From Cryptomeria japonica (Eukaryota; Streptophyta; Pinopsida; Cupressales; Cupressaceae), in NCBI RefSeq assembly GCF_030272615.1, contig NC_081409.1:876935594-876999593 (forward strand): DNA of 64,000 nucleotides, written 5' to 3'. The notes under the pieces are model-generated. The model was not told the origin of the DNA. It saw only the letters and a list, made by a program, of their open reading frames with translations, and did not search any database. Shown here piece after piece: positions 1 to 11,324 of this stretch. Positions within the stretch are counted from its first letter, which is position 1. Each line of letters begins with the position of its first letter. The translations under genes and the position numbers were made by a program.

Positions 1-444
1 GTGGAGTAATCTTAGATTAGGATTTAGAGACAGATTCCAATGAGTATGAACGAGGACCAGATGTCTTATCTACTACATCAAGTAAAGAACACAATGAAGA
101 TCAAGTAGCTATCACAAAAGAAGACTTGTTTATTACAGAACAAAAGATAAAATTAGAAAGAAGACGAGAAAATCAAAATTCAAAGAAAAGAGGTGTATGC
201 AAAAAGAAAAGAGAATGACAAAAATAGCGACACAATGACACAAGAAGTGCAAACAAGGATCAGATATGCAAGAACCATAGAAGAAATAAGAGATAGTTAA
301 GTTGGATTAACCATTAGTCTAGAAGAAGTTGAGTTTGAAAGGAGACAAAATCTATTAAAAGAATCCTCTTTATCATGTACACAAGTATATCAGCTCCAAA
401 ATGCAAATGAAGTCAATCAAGAAGAAATTTGCAGTATCAAAGAC

Positions 445-861
445 ATGTGTGTTGATATAATTCATTTATTTAAGGGACAAACATCAATTGAAGAACCACT
501 TGAGTGTGAACTACAAAATGCTAATATTAATCTTGTTAAGACTAATTCGGAAATGCTTGAGAAAGACAATCCTCAAAAACATCTAATCTATGATAATACC
601 TATTCTATGATAAATTATGATCATTATGTCATGAACATTGAAACACCTAATGATGACAGTGATTATGATTTACCCCTTCTTCATCCTGAACTAATTGGTT
701 GGGATAATTTAGACAACCCTGAACTAAATGTATTTTCCAATGATCATGACTTAGCTGTGTACCTTAACGTTGTTGATCCCATCCATCCTAAAATATCTTC
801 CACTACAGAATCAAGTGATGTTTCTCATAGTCAGGAAAATGCCAAAGTTTTTAGTAAGTGA
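445..861 (+). pseudogene. Element B protease-RT linker region
   Basis: An open stretch of about 138 codons rich in Asp, Asn and Glu. It resembles the linker before RT in element A (around 9940-10120): both have a run of acidic residues followed by a DLPLLHPEL / DMPLIYPQL type motif and then a short block on amino-acid composition similar to VFSNDHDLAVYL. I know no catalytic function for it; in this lineage it lies between protease and RT within the polyprotein. The frame shifts into the RT frame near 770-860. It is a remnant, not a separate gene. Confidence 0.6.
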
Positions 862-867
862 AATAAA

Positions 868-1783
868 ACAAGGAAAGAGACCTATTGTTGAAAACCATTT
901 CATGGCAACATTAGATCAATCAAAAGAAAAAATAAAGGACGTATCTGATGGTGAAAACCTCCTTGAGGTGCCAGAAGATGGAAAGTTTGACATTTTTCCT
1001 GAATATTTTCAAGAGAGATCTGCTATCCTGATAGAACCAACAGAAGCGGTAAACATTGATACATCAACGGATCCTAGAATACTTCATTTTGCTACCTCAT
1101 TATCAGAAAGAGAGAGGAAAGAATACATGGAATTCTTTAAGCAAAGACAAATAAATTTTTCTTGGTCTTATGCAGATATGCCAGGGCTTAATCCAGATCT
1201 TATCATGCATCATCTTAATGTGGATTTAAAAGAAAAACCTGTTAAGAAGAAGCTAAGAAAGATTCACCCACATATTGCTCACCTTGTAAAAACTGAGCTC
1301 AAGAAACTATTGGAAGTGGGTTTCATAAGACCAGCGGCTTATCTAGAATGGGTTTCAAGTATTGTACCAGTATCAAAACCAGATAAGAGCAGAAGAGTCT
1401 ACACAGATTTCAGAGATCTGGATAAAGCATGTCCAAAAGATGATTTCCCTCTACCAAACATTGATATCATAGTAGACTTGTCAACAGGACATGAAATGTT
1501 TTCATTAATGGATGGCTTCTCAGGATATAATCAAATAAAAATCACACCTGAAGATCAGGAGAAGATAGATTTCACCTATGCATGGGGAAGATACTGCTAG
1601 AATGTTATGCCATTTGGGCTTAAGAATGCAGGAGCGACTTATCAAAGGGCTATGATGACAAATTTTCATGACATGATACATACATTTATGAAAGATTATG
1701 TCGATGATATACTTGCAAAATCTCACACAAGAAAAGAACATTTGAACATTCTAAGCAAGATTTTTGACATGTTGGAAAGATAT
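868..1783 (+). pseudogene. Element B reverse transcriptase, N-terminal and catalytic part
   Basis: Reverse transcriptase would copy element RNA to DNA in cytoplasmic particles. Visible marks are the WSYADMPGL motif before the domain, the TDFRDLDKACPKDDFPLP block, LMDGFSGYNQI, MPFGLKNAGATYQRAM and the catalytic YVDD at about 1698-1709. One in-frame TAG at 1598-1600 sits where a Trp is found in element A (TGG to TAG). The expected Arg before the RT block reads SRRVYTDF. The frame is cut after the residues MLERY by element A and continues at 19894 with QLRLNLKKC. Clearly homologous to the RT of A but well diverged from it. Confidence 0.92.
1779..1783. repeat. Target-site duplication of element A, left copy (GATAT)
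   Basis: The five bases GATAT directly precede the TG of the 5' LTR and recur at 19894-19898 directly after the CA of the 3' LTR. Five bases is the usual duplication for Ty3/gypsy integrases. Confidence 0.93.
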
Positions 1784-2087
1784 TGTAGACACCTAAAAAT
1801 GGTCAACGCTTGTGGAGTCATGCTTTAACATTTGCGCATTGCCTCATTTTAGGTTTTTGCGTCGCATTAACATTTCCTCCTATGTCACGCACTTGGTTTT
1901 TATCATTTGCGAACATCGAGTCATTCTTCTACATTCTTCATTTGTCTCGCTCTCGAATTTGGTCTTGTTGACAACACTATCCAGTCATGATTTTAATCGA
2001 TCTTATCCTATTGCATCAATGTGCGTGCTTATTTGTCATCATTTTGGACATCATCAATCCTAATTAGGGTTTTGTCCTCCTGTTAAT

Positions 2088-2420
2088 CTTGCGATCGATT
2101 TGTCATCGATCATTGTCCTCTTATCAATCATTGTTCGATTTATCATCAATCCTTCAATCTTGTCCTCTTAACGATCGATTTGTCATCAATCGTTGTCATG
2201 TTCGATCTTGTCATTTTGCGATCAATTCGTCATTGATCGTGGTCATTTTCAATCTTGTCATTTTGGATCAATTTTTTATCAACTCTTGTCATCTTGTTCG
2301 ATCTTGTCATTTTGCGATCAATTTGTCATCGATCGTTGTCTATCTCAAATATGTCAATTTTGCGATCGATTTGTCATTGATCCTTGTCCTCTTCAATCAT
2401 GTCAATTGGCGCATATCAAT
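2088..2420 (+). repeat. Degenerate tandem repeats in U3 of element A 5' LTR
   Basis: Words such as GCGATCGATTTGTCATCGATC recur about every 25-60 bases, with variants of ATCAATTTGTCATTGATC between them. The same block is in the 3' LTR at about 18586-18920. Such U3 repeats often hold enhancer sites in LTR elements; that role is inference here. Confidence 0.6.
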
Positions 2421-3015
2421 TTGGTCTCTTTATCAATATTGGTCAATTTGTCAACCAATTTCAATTGTTTATCAAATAAATCATTTATCAACATTGGTCA
2501 TTTATCAATCCAAAATCAAATCATGATCGAGACAATTATCTTTCATCAAGACCTAATTCATCTTCTAGGGTTTTGTGATTTAATCATTTAACCTTGTGTG
2601 TGTCATTTCTTCCTTTAGGATTAATAAATTGTTTATTTATCCTAAGTCTTCTCATTGCAATTAAATGTTCATTTAATTGGCTAATTATTCCTCTTTGTGA
2701 ATTAATTAATAAATGAAAAATTATTAATTAATTTACCTAATTCCTAATTCCATCAATTTCCTAATTTCTTAATTTCAATTTCCTCCTATTTCTCTCCTAA
2801 ATTCATGGAAATGACATGTCAATTTGTCATAAATTTGTCATAATTGACAATCAATCAATTTTGACATAGAAGTTGTCATAATTTGTCATAAATCATCAAT
2901 CAACAAATTTTGCATAGAAAGTGCATAATTTGTCATAATTTGTCATAATTGACATAATTGATTTGCAATTTCCATTTGAATTGAATCATGCTAATCTTGT
3001 CATCTCTCCAATTCT

Positions 3016-3025
3016 TCTATAAATT
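3016..3025 (+). promoter_or_regulatory. TATA box of element A 5' LTR
   Basis: TCTATAAATT lies about 355 bp before the LTR end, at the expected U3/R border. The identical ten bases occur in the 3' LTR (19529-19538) and in the LTR of element I (30697-30706). Confidence 0.65.
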
Positions 3026-3384
3026 GGATGATCTTCATCAATCAAGGCTAATAACCTTAATGAATAATCTTTAATCAGGCTATCGAATTTATGCTTCTAG
3101 TACTCTTGATCAATAATCAATGTCAATCTTGCTTTCAATCATGTATGTGCACTTGTAGGTGAGATCCACAACCATTTGAAGAGGAAAGAAGAACAATGGA
3201 GCCGCATGGAAGGAGCATTCAAATCATCATCTGGTTTGCATGAATATTTAGTTTTGTATGCTTTGTTTTCATGTCTCTATTGAGTGTGTCTTAGGATAGA
3301 TTCATTGCAATGAATGCATTTGTGATTGAGCTATTATTTTTATCTTGTTTTGTGATGATTTCCTATTTCCTAACGTACATTAAT

Positions 3385-3400
3385 TGGTGAACCCGATGTG
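3385..3400 (+). promoter_or_regulatory. Primer-binding site of element A
   Basis: TGGTGAACCCGATGTG starts five bases after the LTR, at the place of a tRNA primer site. It is not the initiator-Met site (TGGTATCAGAG) seen in elements C, E and H. Element F has almost the same site at 42266. I cannot name the tRNA. Confidence 0.7.
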
Positions 3401-5466
3401 AACACTAACCTTCTAACCTCTTTATGGTGTTTTGAGTGCTCTTAAGTTGATTTGCAGGCCAAAAAAACCCCAAAACAGGGTCGTGCAGGGTTTTCTGGAG
3501 ACTCCTGCGCCTGTGTGAAGCAACCTGCGCCTGTGTTGAGCATTCTGCGCTTGTGTAGATGACATTCTGCACTTGTGTCATGGGTTCTACGCCTGTGTCA
3601 TGAGTTTTGCGCCTATGTAAAGTCCAGAACAGAGGTAAAAAAAATGCAGTGTTTACTTGAAATTTGTTGTGTTTTTGCATTCTGTTTTCTGTGCTTTGGA
3701 TTTTGGTACTAATTATCTGTGCAGAATCTTGGCATACGCATGGAAAAGACAATAAAACAAACTACTAACATGCTTTGTGCAGATTCGAAAGTCAAAGAAT
3801 AAGCATATTAAACTTCTCACTTGGGTTTTTGCAGGTTGCCTTGGAGAAACAATCAAACTTTGTGTTTGCATTTAATTTTTAGGCACCTAGTGATTTCTAA
3901 ATAGGTTGGAATGAACATTTGTTTGCTTTGATTGTTGAGTATGACATTGGAGTAGGAGAGTATGCTCTCATCCTTCTTAGGGTGATCAGAAATCCAGATC
4001 TTCGATACCATGCTTGTATTGTTGATTGTGTGTCACATTTAGAGGGCCTGCCTTCCCGACCACTTTGCTTTTGCAAGAAAGTGATAATCGTGAGAAGGGG
4101 ACGACCCAAAGTGAGTACGGCTAGAATTCCTTGGCATTCTAACTCACTATAAAAAAAATACCCAATGAGAAAAAGCTTTGAAGGAAGTGTTACGTGGGAA
4201 TTGCAGTTACTTGGGAAGTGATGACCCTTGGACTCTTTCTCATATCAACATCTAAGTAGGGCCTCTTGGTCTAAATCGTTCTTGCGCGACTACATTTTTT
4301 TGGTATCTTGATGGGCTTAATGTCTCAATCACGCTTGAGTGACATCAAGGAGTAATGCTTAACAGAAATCCTTACTAAACACCTTGTTTTAGAGGCCAAA
4401 AACCCTTCTAGTTGCTTGAGAAGGACAAATTCGGATACTTGGAAGAGATACTAAGTTCGCCATGGGGAGATTTCCATGGGGACTGATGCTTGGCTGCCCT
4501 GAGAAGTGAGTGTCGTGGAGGGGAGCCCGTGGGGTCAAGCATCTATGTATTCTCCTTGAATCCCATAATGAGTCTACCTCTCAAGTACCTAATGTCTTTG
4601 CCTACCATAAGAAATGTGGAAATGAGCATGATTGTCTTGAGTCTAAGTTGCAATATCTTATATTATTTGCTTGTCAAAAGTTGAATTGCATCCCATTTCA
4701 AAGAGAAGAACAAATTGATCCAACATAAGATTAAACACAAGAGATATTCATCCAACAAAGGTTCAACAAGATTCAAAACTCATCTTCAAACATGGTTGTC
4801 AAATATTGTTCAAAATCTTGTCTCAACATTCATGTCACTTACATTTAGGTTCATCATAGGTTGCATTTTGCAAAAGTCATTGTCAAGTACCAAGGTTAGG
4901 TTTCACCTAAGTCATATTCCTTTGCATATCAATAAGAGTCATCCATTTGCATATGTCCTCTTGCATTAAAGTTATATCATTGTCATACATTGCTTACCCT
5001 AGGTCTCTTCATTAAGCTTAGGTCATTATCATATCATATTAAGGTCATTTGCATAGTAATTGTCCCTTTGCATCTTTGCATGTAGTGCAAAAACTAGGTT
5101 TTGTCATACTTGAGTAATCCTAATCTTTGAAAAACCCTAAGTCATTGTTAAGAAGTCTAGACCTTATCAAATCCTTTGTCCTTTTGTCATCAATATCATT
5201 TGGTCAAACCTAGCTTAGTATCCAAGCATATAGGGGAGACTTTGTCATTTGTCCTTTTGTCACTTACATCCTTTTGTCCTTTAAGGTCTAGACATCATTC
5301 CAATTTCCTAAGGGTCCCTCTCTTAGATTTGCATTTCAAAAGTTTGTCAAAATCTTCGAAAATAACCAAAAACATAGATTGCATGCTCGTCTATATAGTT
5401 TGCATTTAGTTGCATATCATACATTATCTTTGAAAATTCCAAAAACATTACATTTGCACAATTGAC
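3401..5466 (+). other. Untranslated leader of element A
   Basis: About 2.07 kb between the primer site and the first gag ATG. No convincing protein is seen. It holds the 20-bp array at 3501-3618 and, from about 4880 to 5460, many short TTTGTCATT/TTTGCAT words. Long leaders are common in Tat elements. Confidence 0.7.
3501..3618 (+). repeat. Six-unit 20-bp array in the leader of element A
   Basis: The core TGCGCCTGTGT, with small changes, starts at 3506, 3526, 3546, 3568, 3588 and 3608: spacings 20, 20, 22, 20 and 20. The DNA between cores is not conserved, so spacing and core are what is kept. The complement of the core (ACACAAGCGCA) recurs near the other end of the element at 17695-17747. 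Confidence 0.85.
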
Positions 5467-8400
5467 ATGCCTGTTGAGACAAGATCAAAATCTAAAAAGA
5501 TGGGCGAACCAATGTATCAACCCATGGACGACATAGCAAATTCGCAGTTTCAAACCAGTCAAACAGTACAAATTGAAGGTTCCTCAAACACATCTCTACC
5601 ACCATATGGAACGGTTCAACTTGGGCCACCTCCATTATATGAACCAGTGTTTGTACCTATGAAACTAGGACATGGGAGTGTTCCACCAACTTCAAGAGGA
5701 AGTGCGCCTTTCAATTTCAATCAACCACACCTGCAACATGACATTCAAAATCAAACATTATATGAAGAACAAACCCTCTCACAAGGATTTGGTTCAGATC
5801 AAGGCTTTCACCAAGAAACGAATCCAAATGTCCAACCAGATTCCTCATCCGATTCTGATACTTCTGACGATGTTGACATGTTCCTTCAAGATCCGAAAAT
5901 AACAAAAAAGATGGATAAGTTCTTGAACAAAGTTTTTAAGATGTTTCCACAAAAGTATCTTAACATGATGAGTAATGTGACATCTTCAAGTGACCAAATC
6001 AATGTGCAAGAACAACAAGGTGGTGAGTTGTTAAGTTTTTCCCTGCATCCAAATGAAGAAGGTGCACAACAAGCAACTCAACCTACCTTGATGAGTAAAC
6101 GTGCTTCAAAGGCATTAACAGTGACTATTCCTCAAAAGTCACCATTTGAAATGATAAATAATCCACTATTCAACACAACACCTGTAACTCAAGATCAAAT
6201 GAAGAGCACGCAAGTATTCACAGCTGTCCCTCAACAAGAAGTGGTTCCTTACATGCATAAAGTGGGATCAAAATCTAAGATACAGGAAAGCTTCACAACT
6301 GGAATGCCTAATGTCACCAATGTCCAAAATAATTCCACGATGCAACAAAGTTCTTATGTCCCGTTAAGTTCAATATCTTTGCCAAATACTATTGCGACAA
6401 ATCCTTCAATAATGGCAACACAAAGAGCTACAGATAGTGGTTTGCACCAACAACAATTGTTGCAACAATTGAGTAATATACAAAAGGTACAATCAAATGT
6501 GCAAACAAGTAATGTGCAACAACAACAATTTCACATTCGACAACAAATTGCAGTGCCTTCGGCACCATTACAAGTTAATGCAAACTTGCAACCATCACAA
6601 TGGATTGGACAAACAACACAGCAAGTTAATGCAAGTGCTATACCCCATCCTAAGGAGAAGCAATGAAAAGCGCCTAAACAAAGTTTTTTACAAATGATGG
6701 GATATACACCACGATGACAATTAGCACAAAGTCAACAAGTTCCGATCCGTTAGCCTCAACACCAACATGTGCCACAATATGTGCCAAGACAAGCAAGCCA
6801 TCCTACTTTACAACCGCAATTGGCGCCTGTGCAATATCAACAACCTACTCAATTGCAATATCAACCTAGGCTCCAAGAAGCACAACAACAAGGTCAATAT
6901 CAAGGCATAGCACAACAACAACAACAAGCGATGTATCAAGAACGTTATATGCCGGAAACACCACAAACGGCCATTCCAGAGTATCAACAACCGATCGGAA
7001 ATGCGATGTATCGACAAAGGATACCAACTAGGATTAATGATGGACCTCTAAATTCTGATACAATTGTGCAACAACTTGAGAAGTTGCAATGAAAAGTTGA
7101 CGCATTAGAAACTAAAGGAACAAAGAAGTTGTATACAGATCAAGATTTATGTCCTAATCCATTTGACAAGAGTGTATACATGCGTCCATTCCCTAAGCAT
7201 TTTGAGGCACCTAATTTTGAGAAATATAAAGGGAATGGCAATCCAAAAGATCACATTCGAGCATTTTTCGTAGCATGTACTGAGGTAAGCTATGAAGAGA
7301 CGTATTTAATGCACTTATTTGCACGAAGTCTCACGGGACAAGCTATGGATTGGTATTCACATTTGCCAGGAAATATAAAGACTTGGTCTGAATTGGCTCA
7401 AAAGTTTTTATCTCATTTTACGTTCAACATCGACAGTGATGTGACCATGTCAGATTTATGCAACACCAAGCAAAAGCAAGGTGAATCATTAGTGACTTTC
7501 TTGCAACGATGGCGAAGCTTGTATAGTTGTTCTTCTCTTGATATACCCGAAGAACAACAAGTGAATCTATTTATCCAGAATTTGGTCCCAGAAATGATGT
7601 ATGAGCTAAAGTTGAAAAGTCTGAGTACTATAGAGAAACTTATTAAGAAGGGAATGAGCATTGAAACGGCTCTGGTAGCTAAAGGAATTATCAAGCTCAA
7701 TAAAGACAATGACAACACCAATTATTTGGGGGATAGAAACAGATTTTGGTATAAGAACAAGAATGTCACTAATGATGGAGTTGTTGATGCAAGAGTGGTG
7801 AATGCAAATCAACCCCCATTCATGATCAAGAAATTGAGTGTTCCTAATATGTCAACTATGGAACAAAATCAAGCACCAATGAGCAATGTTACTCAATAGT
7901 TGCAATATCAACAACATGCTCAACAGTCGCAATATAAACAACATGCTCAACAACAACATACTCAACAACAAGGCCAACAACAAAACCAGCAGCACAAACC
8001 CTTCCGATTGTGGGATGGGCCTCCTCGACAATTTATGCCATTGGGAGAGCCTATTGAATCAGTAATGAGACAATTGATACAAGCAAAATTTATTAAGCTA
8101 CCAGATATCAAGGTAGAACCAGTGGTAAAACCGCATTGGTGGAATGATAATGCGTACTGTGAATATCATCAGTCTAAAGGACACAAAAGTGCATCCTGTT
8201 TCCAATTGAAACACATGATTCAAGATTTATTAGAGCAAGGAGTAATTGAGGTAGGCCCACCCCATCCGACCTCTAACACTGATCATACTATTTTCAAAAC
8301 TCCTTTGCTTGATCATGACATTGGAAAAGCGTCTTCTTCCAACTCTGCCCAAACGGCCAATTATGCAAGTTCTGGTTATAATAATGTCATTAATTGTTTT

Positions 8401-8676
8401 CATGCATCAAATGAGTATGTTTCTACCTTGAGAATAAAGGGACAAGATCCTTCTTGTGTAGTCACCACTCGTCGATCCAAGATAGTCCTGAAAGGAGCTC
8501 CTGTAGCTCCTCCCAAGCCAACTCCTGTAGGTCAGTATAATCTTTTGGATCACCTAGGAAAGACACCTACACAAATATCAATCCTTGAGTTATTGAAAAT
8601 GTCTCCCATGCATCGTGCAGTCCTGGATAAAGCTTTAGTTGAGTCCACTGTTCCAACAGATATTGATGTTGACTAG
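5467..8676 (+). pseudogene. gag: Element A gag polyprotein region
   Basis: Gag would form the particle that packages element RNA. The ATG at 5467 opens MPVETRSKSKK. A long Gln/Pro-rich segment follows, then the retrotransposon gag domain at about 7180-7690 (blocks FEAPNFEKYKGNGNPKDHI, MDWYSHLPGNIKTWSELAQ, LCNTKQKQGESLVTFLQRW), a second Gln-rich tract (7900-8000) and a zinc-knuckle variant C-x2-H-x4-H-x4-C at about 8157-8202. One frame runs through and on into the protease; stops at 6664, 6715, 6751, 7090, 7897 and 8674 are TGA or TAG, each one C-to-T step from CGA, CAA or CAG. Many CAA repeats give the Gln tracts. Confidence 0.88.
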
Positions 8677-9525
8677 TTTCAAGCCCGGATTGGACATTTA
8701 GCCGTTTCCCAAAATGTCGCATTTTCTGACAATGATATCTCACCCGACAAGCTCCCTCACAATGGTCCTTTACACCTTGAAGTCTTTGTTCATAACTGCA
8801 AAATCCGACGAGTCTTGATAGATGGCGGAGTAGGTCTTAATATTTGTACTTTGAGAGTGGTTATTGGCCTTGGGTATACAGAAAATGACATTGATGCTTC
8901 TAAAAGAATAACAATCAAAGCATATGATGATGTTGAGCGCCCATCCAAAGGGATAATTACATTGCCTATCAGAGTTGGTCCAGTAACAGAAAACACTTTC
9001 CTGCAAGTCCTCGACCTTGATCTCCCTTATAATATGATCCTTGGCCGTCCATGGATTCATGCAATGAAAGCAGTTCCATCCACCTATCATCAATGTTTGA
9101 AATATCCTTACAATGGAACTGAGATAACAATTCCTGGAGATCCTAATCCATTTCAATTTTGTGCTAATCTAAAGGATACCCCTCAGCGGTAGGTCCCAGT
9201 CAACAGAGAGGCCAAATCACATAGCTATGTGGATCCCAATCAATTGTTAGAGGCTGTCAAAGGAAAATTGAAGATACAAGACCAAGGATGTGGAGAATAT
9301 TCAATGGATCAGACATTCCTCATCGGGAATTTGCCAATATCTCCAAAATCATATGGCAAACCGCATTTATTGCAAAAAGAACCTAAGGTCATTATTCAAT
9401 ATCAGCCTCCTACTACATTTACCAAATGGGGAGAACTTGACAAGGAAATTGTAGATGACGATGTCATAGATTGGATTTATAAAGATCCAATTGAGACCCC
9501 ACCTGTCAGATTGCCAGTGGAATGA
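8677..9525 (+). pseudogene. Element A aspartic protease
   Basis: The protease would cut the Gag-Pol polyprotein. It continues the gag frame after a TAG at 8674-8676. The active-site strand reads VLIDGGVGLNI, with the catalytic Asp codon at 8821-8823, in a D-G-G form instead of the usual D-S/T-G. The second half has the hydrophobic MILGRPWIHAM motif at about 9040 typical of plant Ty3/gypsy proteases. Stops at 9190-9192 (TAG) and 9523-9525 (TGA) interrupt the frame, both readable as C-to-T decay. Element F has a clear relative at 45507-45821. Confidence 0.85.
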
Positions 9526-9630
9526 TATGGCAAAGGATTTACCATGCTGCAAAAGAAAGGATATGATGGTTGCAGTGGCTTAGGCCTAAACAACAATGGA
9601 AGGCTAGAACCTGTTATACCCAAGAGATGA
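9526..9630 (+). pseudogene. G-patch-like segment after the protease of element A
   Basis: Straight after the TGA at 9523 the same frame reads YGKGFTMLQKKGYDG, then a Gly-Leu-Gly-Leu turn followed by an Asn-rich loop and LEPV, over about 30 codons. The spacing of aromatic residue, glycines, GLG and the closing hydrophobic residue fits the G-patch, an RNA-binding motif. A G-patch after the protease is known from betaretroviruses; here it is inferred from pattern only. A TGA at 9628-9630 follows. Confidence 0.6.
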
Positions 9631-9660
9631 CCTCCAACTTTAGGGTTAGGTTTTGTACCG

Positions 9661-10256
9661 TTGCGAATTGGATCCACATCTACCAAAGTGCCCACGTGTA
9701 GAAAAGGGCGTGATTCTGATGGTGAAATAACACCTGAGGATCCCCGCCCCGAAACTGATTCTAATGAATGGGAGTGGAGTTCTTTTTCTTCTAGCTCCTA
9801 TGCCCTCGATAATATTTTCATTGACCCTGATAACTTGCCTATGGAAGACAAACATGAAATAACTCCTCTTTCTAAAACCTGTCCTCAGGCTTGGATAGAG
9901 ACATTTTGGGATCCAAGCTCCGAATCCGATACAAGCAGTTCGGATAGTGACACTACAGATGTTCATATCTTTACCATATCAGCCCTCTCTCTCCTTACAA
10001 CTGATGATGACATGCCCCTCATCTATCCCCAGCTTATCCAACATGACCAACAAGAACTGCTCACATTGGACTGTTTTCAAAATGATGAAGCAATTGCAGA
10101 ATTCCTTGGACTACGGGAAGGCATACCACAAGGTGATCATAAGGCAGGATTTGCTATTGACCTGGATTCCACGGCATATTTTGGGGAGTCAACTCCCTCT
10201 TCCAGTCATCAAAATGAAAAAAGAAAAGAAATAATAAAAATCAAAAGAATAGATCT
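9661..10256 (+). pseudogene. Element A protease-RT linker
   Basis: Same frame as gag and protease, about 200 codons, rich in Ser, Asp and Glu (for example FSSSSYALDN and SSESDTSSSDSDTTD). It matches the linker of element B in its DDMPLIYPQL block. It ends near 10256, where the frame of RT begins one step away. Whether this was a programmed frameshift or a later indel cannot be told from one copy. Confidence 0.6.
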
Positions 10257-11324
10257 TTGGGTGAAAACCGTAAGGCACTCTCTGATCATACAAAAGTAAA
10301 AAGAAAAGACGTACCTGTGGGTGAAAACCTCTCTGAGGTGCCCAAAGGTGGAAGAGTGGACATACCCCTATCAAGTCAGGACAAATCAACATTACTTGTG
10401 GAAATGACTGAGGAAATCAATTTGGGTACACCTGACAACCCTAAGGTCATTCATTTTGCTGCTTCCCTCTCACAACAGGAAAAAAAAGATTTTGTCAATT
10501 TCTTTCTTGAGAAGAAGATCAACTTTGCATGGTCCTATGCAGATATGCCTGGCCTTGATCCAGAATTGGTTCTTCATCACTTGCCATTAAAAGTGGATGC
10601 CAAGCCTGTCAAACAGAAACTTAGAAAGATGCATCCTCAGGTGGCTCTTCTGGTCAAAGTGGAATTAAAAAAATTGCTAGATGTGGGCTTCATTAGACCC
10701 ATTGATTATGCAGATTGGATTTCAAATTTAGTGCCAGTTAGCAAAGTAACTGGGGGCATTAGAATCTGCACAGATTTTAGGGATCTCAATAAAGCATGCC
10801 CTAAAGATGATTTTCCATTGCCAAACATAGACATCATAGTGGACATGATGGCTGGATATGAGATGCTTTCATTAATGGATGGTTTCTCCGGCTATAACCA
10901 AATTTGCATTGCTCCTGAAGATCAACATAAGATAGCATTCACCTGTGCTTGGGGTACCTATTGTTGGAATGTGATGCCCTTCGGTCTTAAAAATGCAGGT
11001 GCAACATATCAAAGAGCAATGACGACAATTTTTCATAATTTTATGCACACTCTGATGGAGGACTATGTTGATGACTTGTTATGCAAATCTGTCACTAGAG
11101 ATAGTCATCTGGCCATCCTGGGCCCAATCTTTGACCGAATGGAGACCTACAAACTCAGGCTCAATCCAAAGAAGTGTGTCTTTGGTGTCACAGCTAGAAA
11201 GTTACTAGGATACATTGTTTCTCACCGAGGCATTGAGGTCGATCCTGCCAAAGTCGAAGCAATAATGGATATGCCTCCGCCTTCAAATCTCCGGCAATTA
11301 AGAAGTCTGCAAGGAAAGCTCTAG
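10257..11324 (+). pseudogene. pol: Element A reverse transcriptase
   Basis: An uninterrupted frame of 355 codons. After the WSYADMPGL lead block come the RT motifs in order: VPVSKVTGG, CTDFRDLNKACPKDDFPLP, LMDGFSGYNQI, MPFGLKNAGATYQRAM and the catalytic YVDD at 11064-11075, then NPKKCVFGV and the connection segment. It closes with LRSLQGKL and a TAG at 11322-11324 (CAG to TAG); the next codons give Cys-Cys where B has Arg-Arg, again C-to-T. The active site is intact, so only flanking decay disables it. Confidence 0.93.

Larger units (their letters stand above)
1..1783 (+). mobile_element. Element B, 5' part of a Tat-lineage Ty3/gypsy element (left end outside window)
   Basis: This is the upstream piece of an old Ty3/gypsy element whose 5' LTR and gag lie beyond the left edge. 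It runs from the gag-pol linker into reverse transcriptase and stops abruptly at 1783, where element A is inserted. The reading resumes at 19894 with the residues that should follow, so the two pieces were once continuous. Family assignment follows from the RT motifs and from the second RNase H further downstream. Positions 1-444 are AT-rich, Lys/Glu-coding and broken by stops, with no domain I recognise. Confidence 0.9.
1784..3379 (+). repeat. 5' LTR of element A
   Basis: It begins TGTAGACACCTAAAAATGG and ends CCTAACGTACA, and matches 18282-19893 over its length. Near-palindromic GATCGAT/GTCATCGATC words crowd the first third (probable U3). A TATA box TCTATAAATT lies at 3016-3025. The 3' copy is 16 bp longer, mostly from one extra TTCTTAAT-type unit near 19270. 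Confidence 0.95.

Noticed and set aside
2089-2591. Open frames rich in Ile, Ser and His in the A LTR (also at 18587-19089)
   Set aside because: They arise from the repeated GTCATCGATC words and are present twice only because the LTR is duplicated.
3501-3618. CRISPR-like array
   Set aside because: Units are short, degenerate and only 20 bases apart with no spacer pattern or cas gene; the sequence is a plant retrotransposon.
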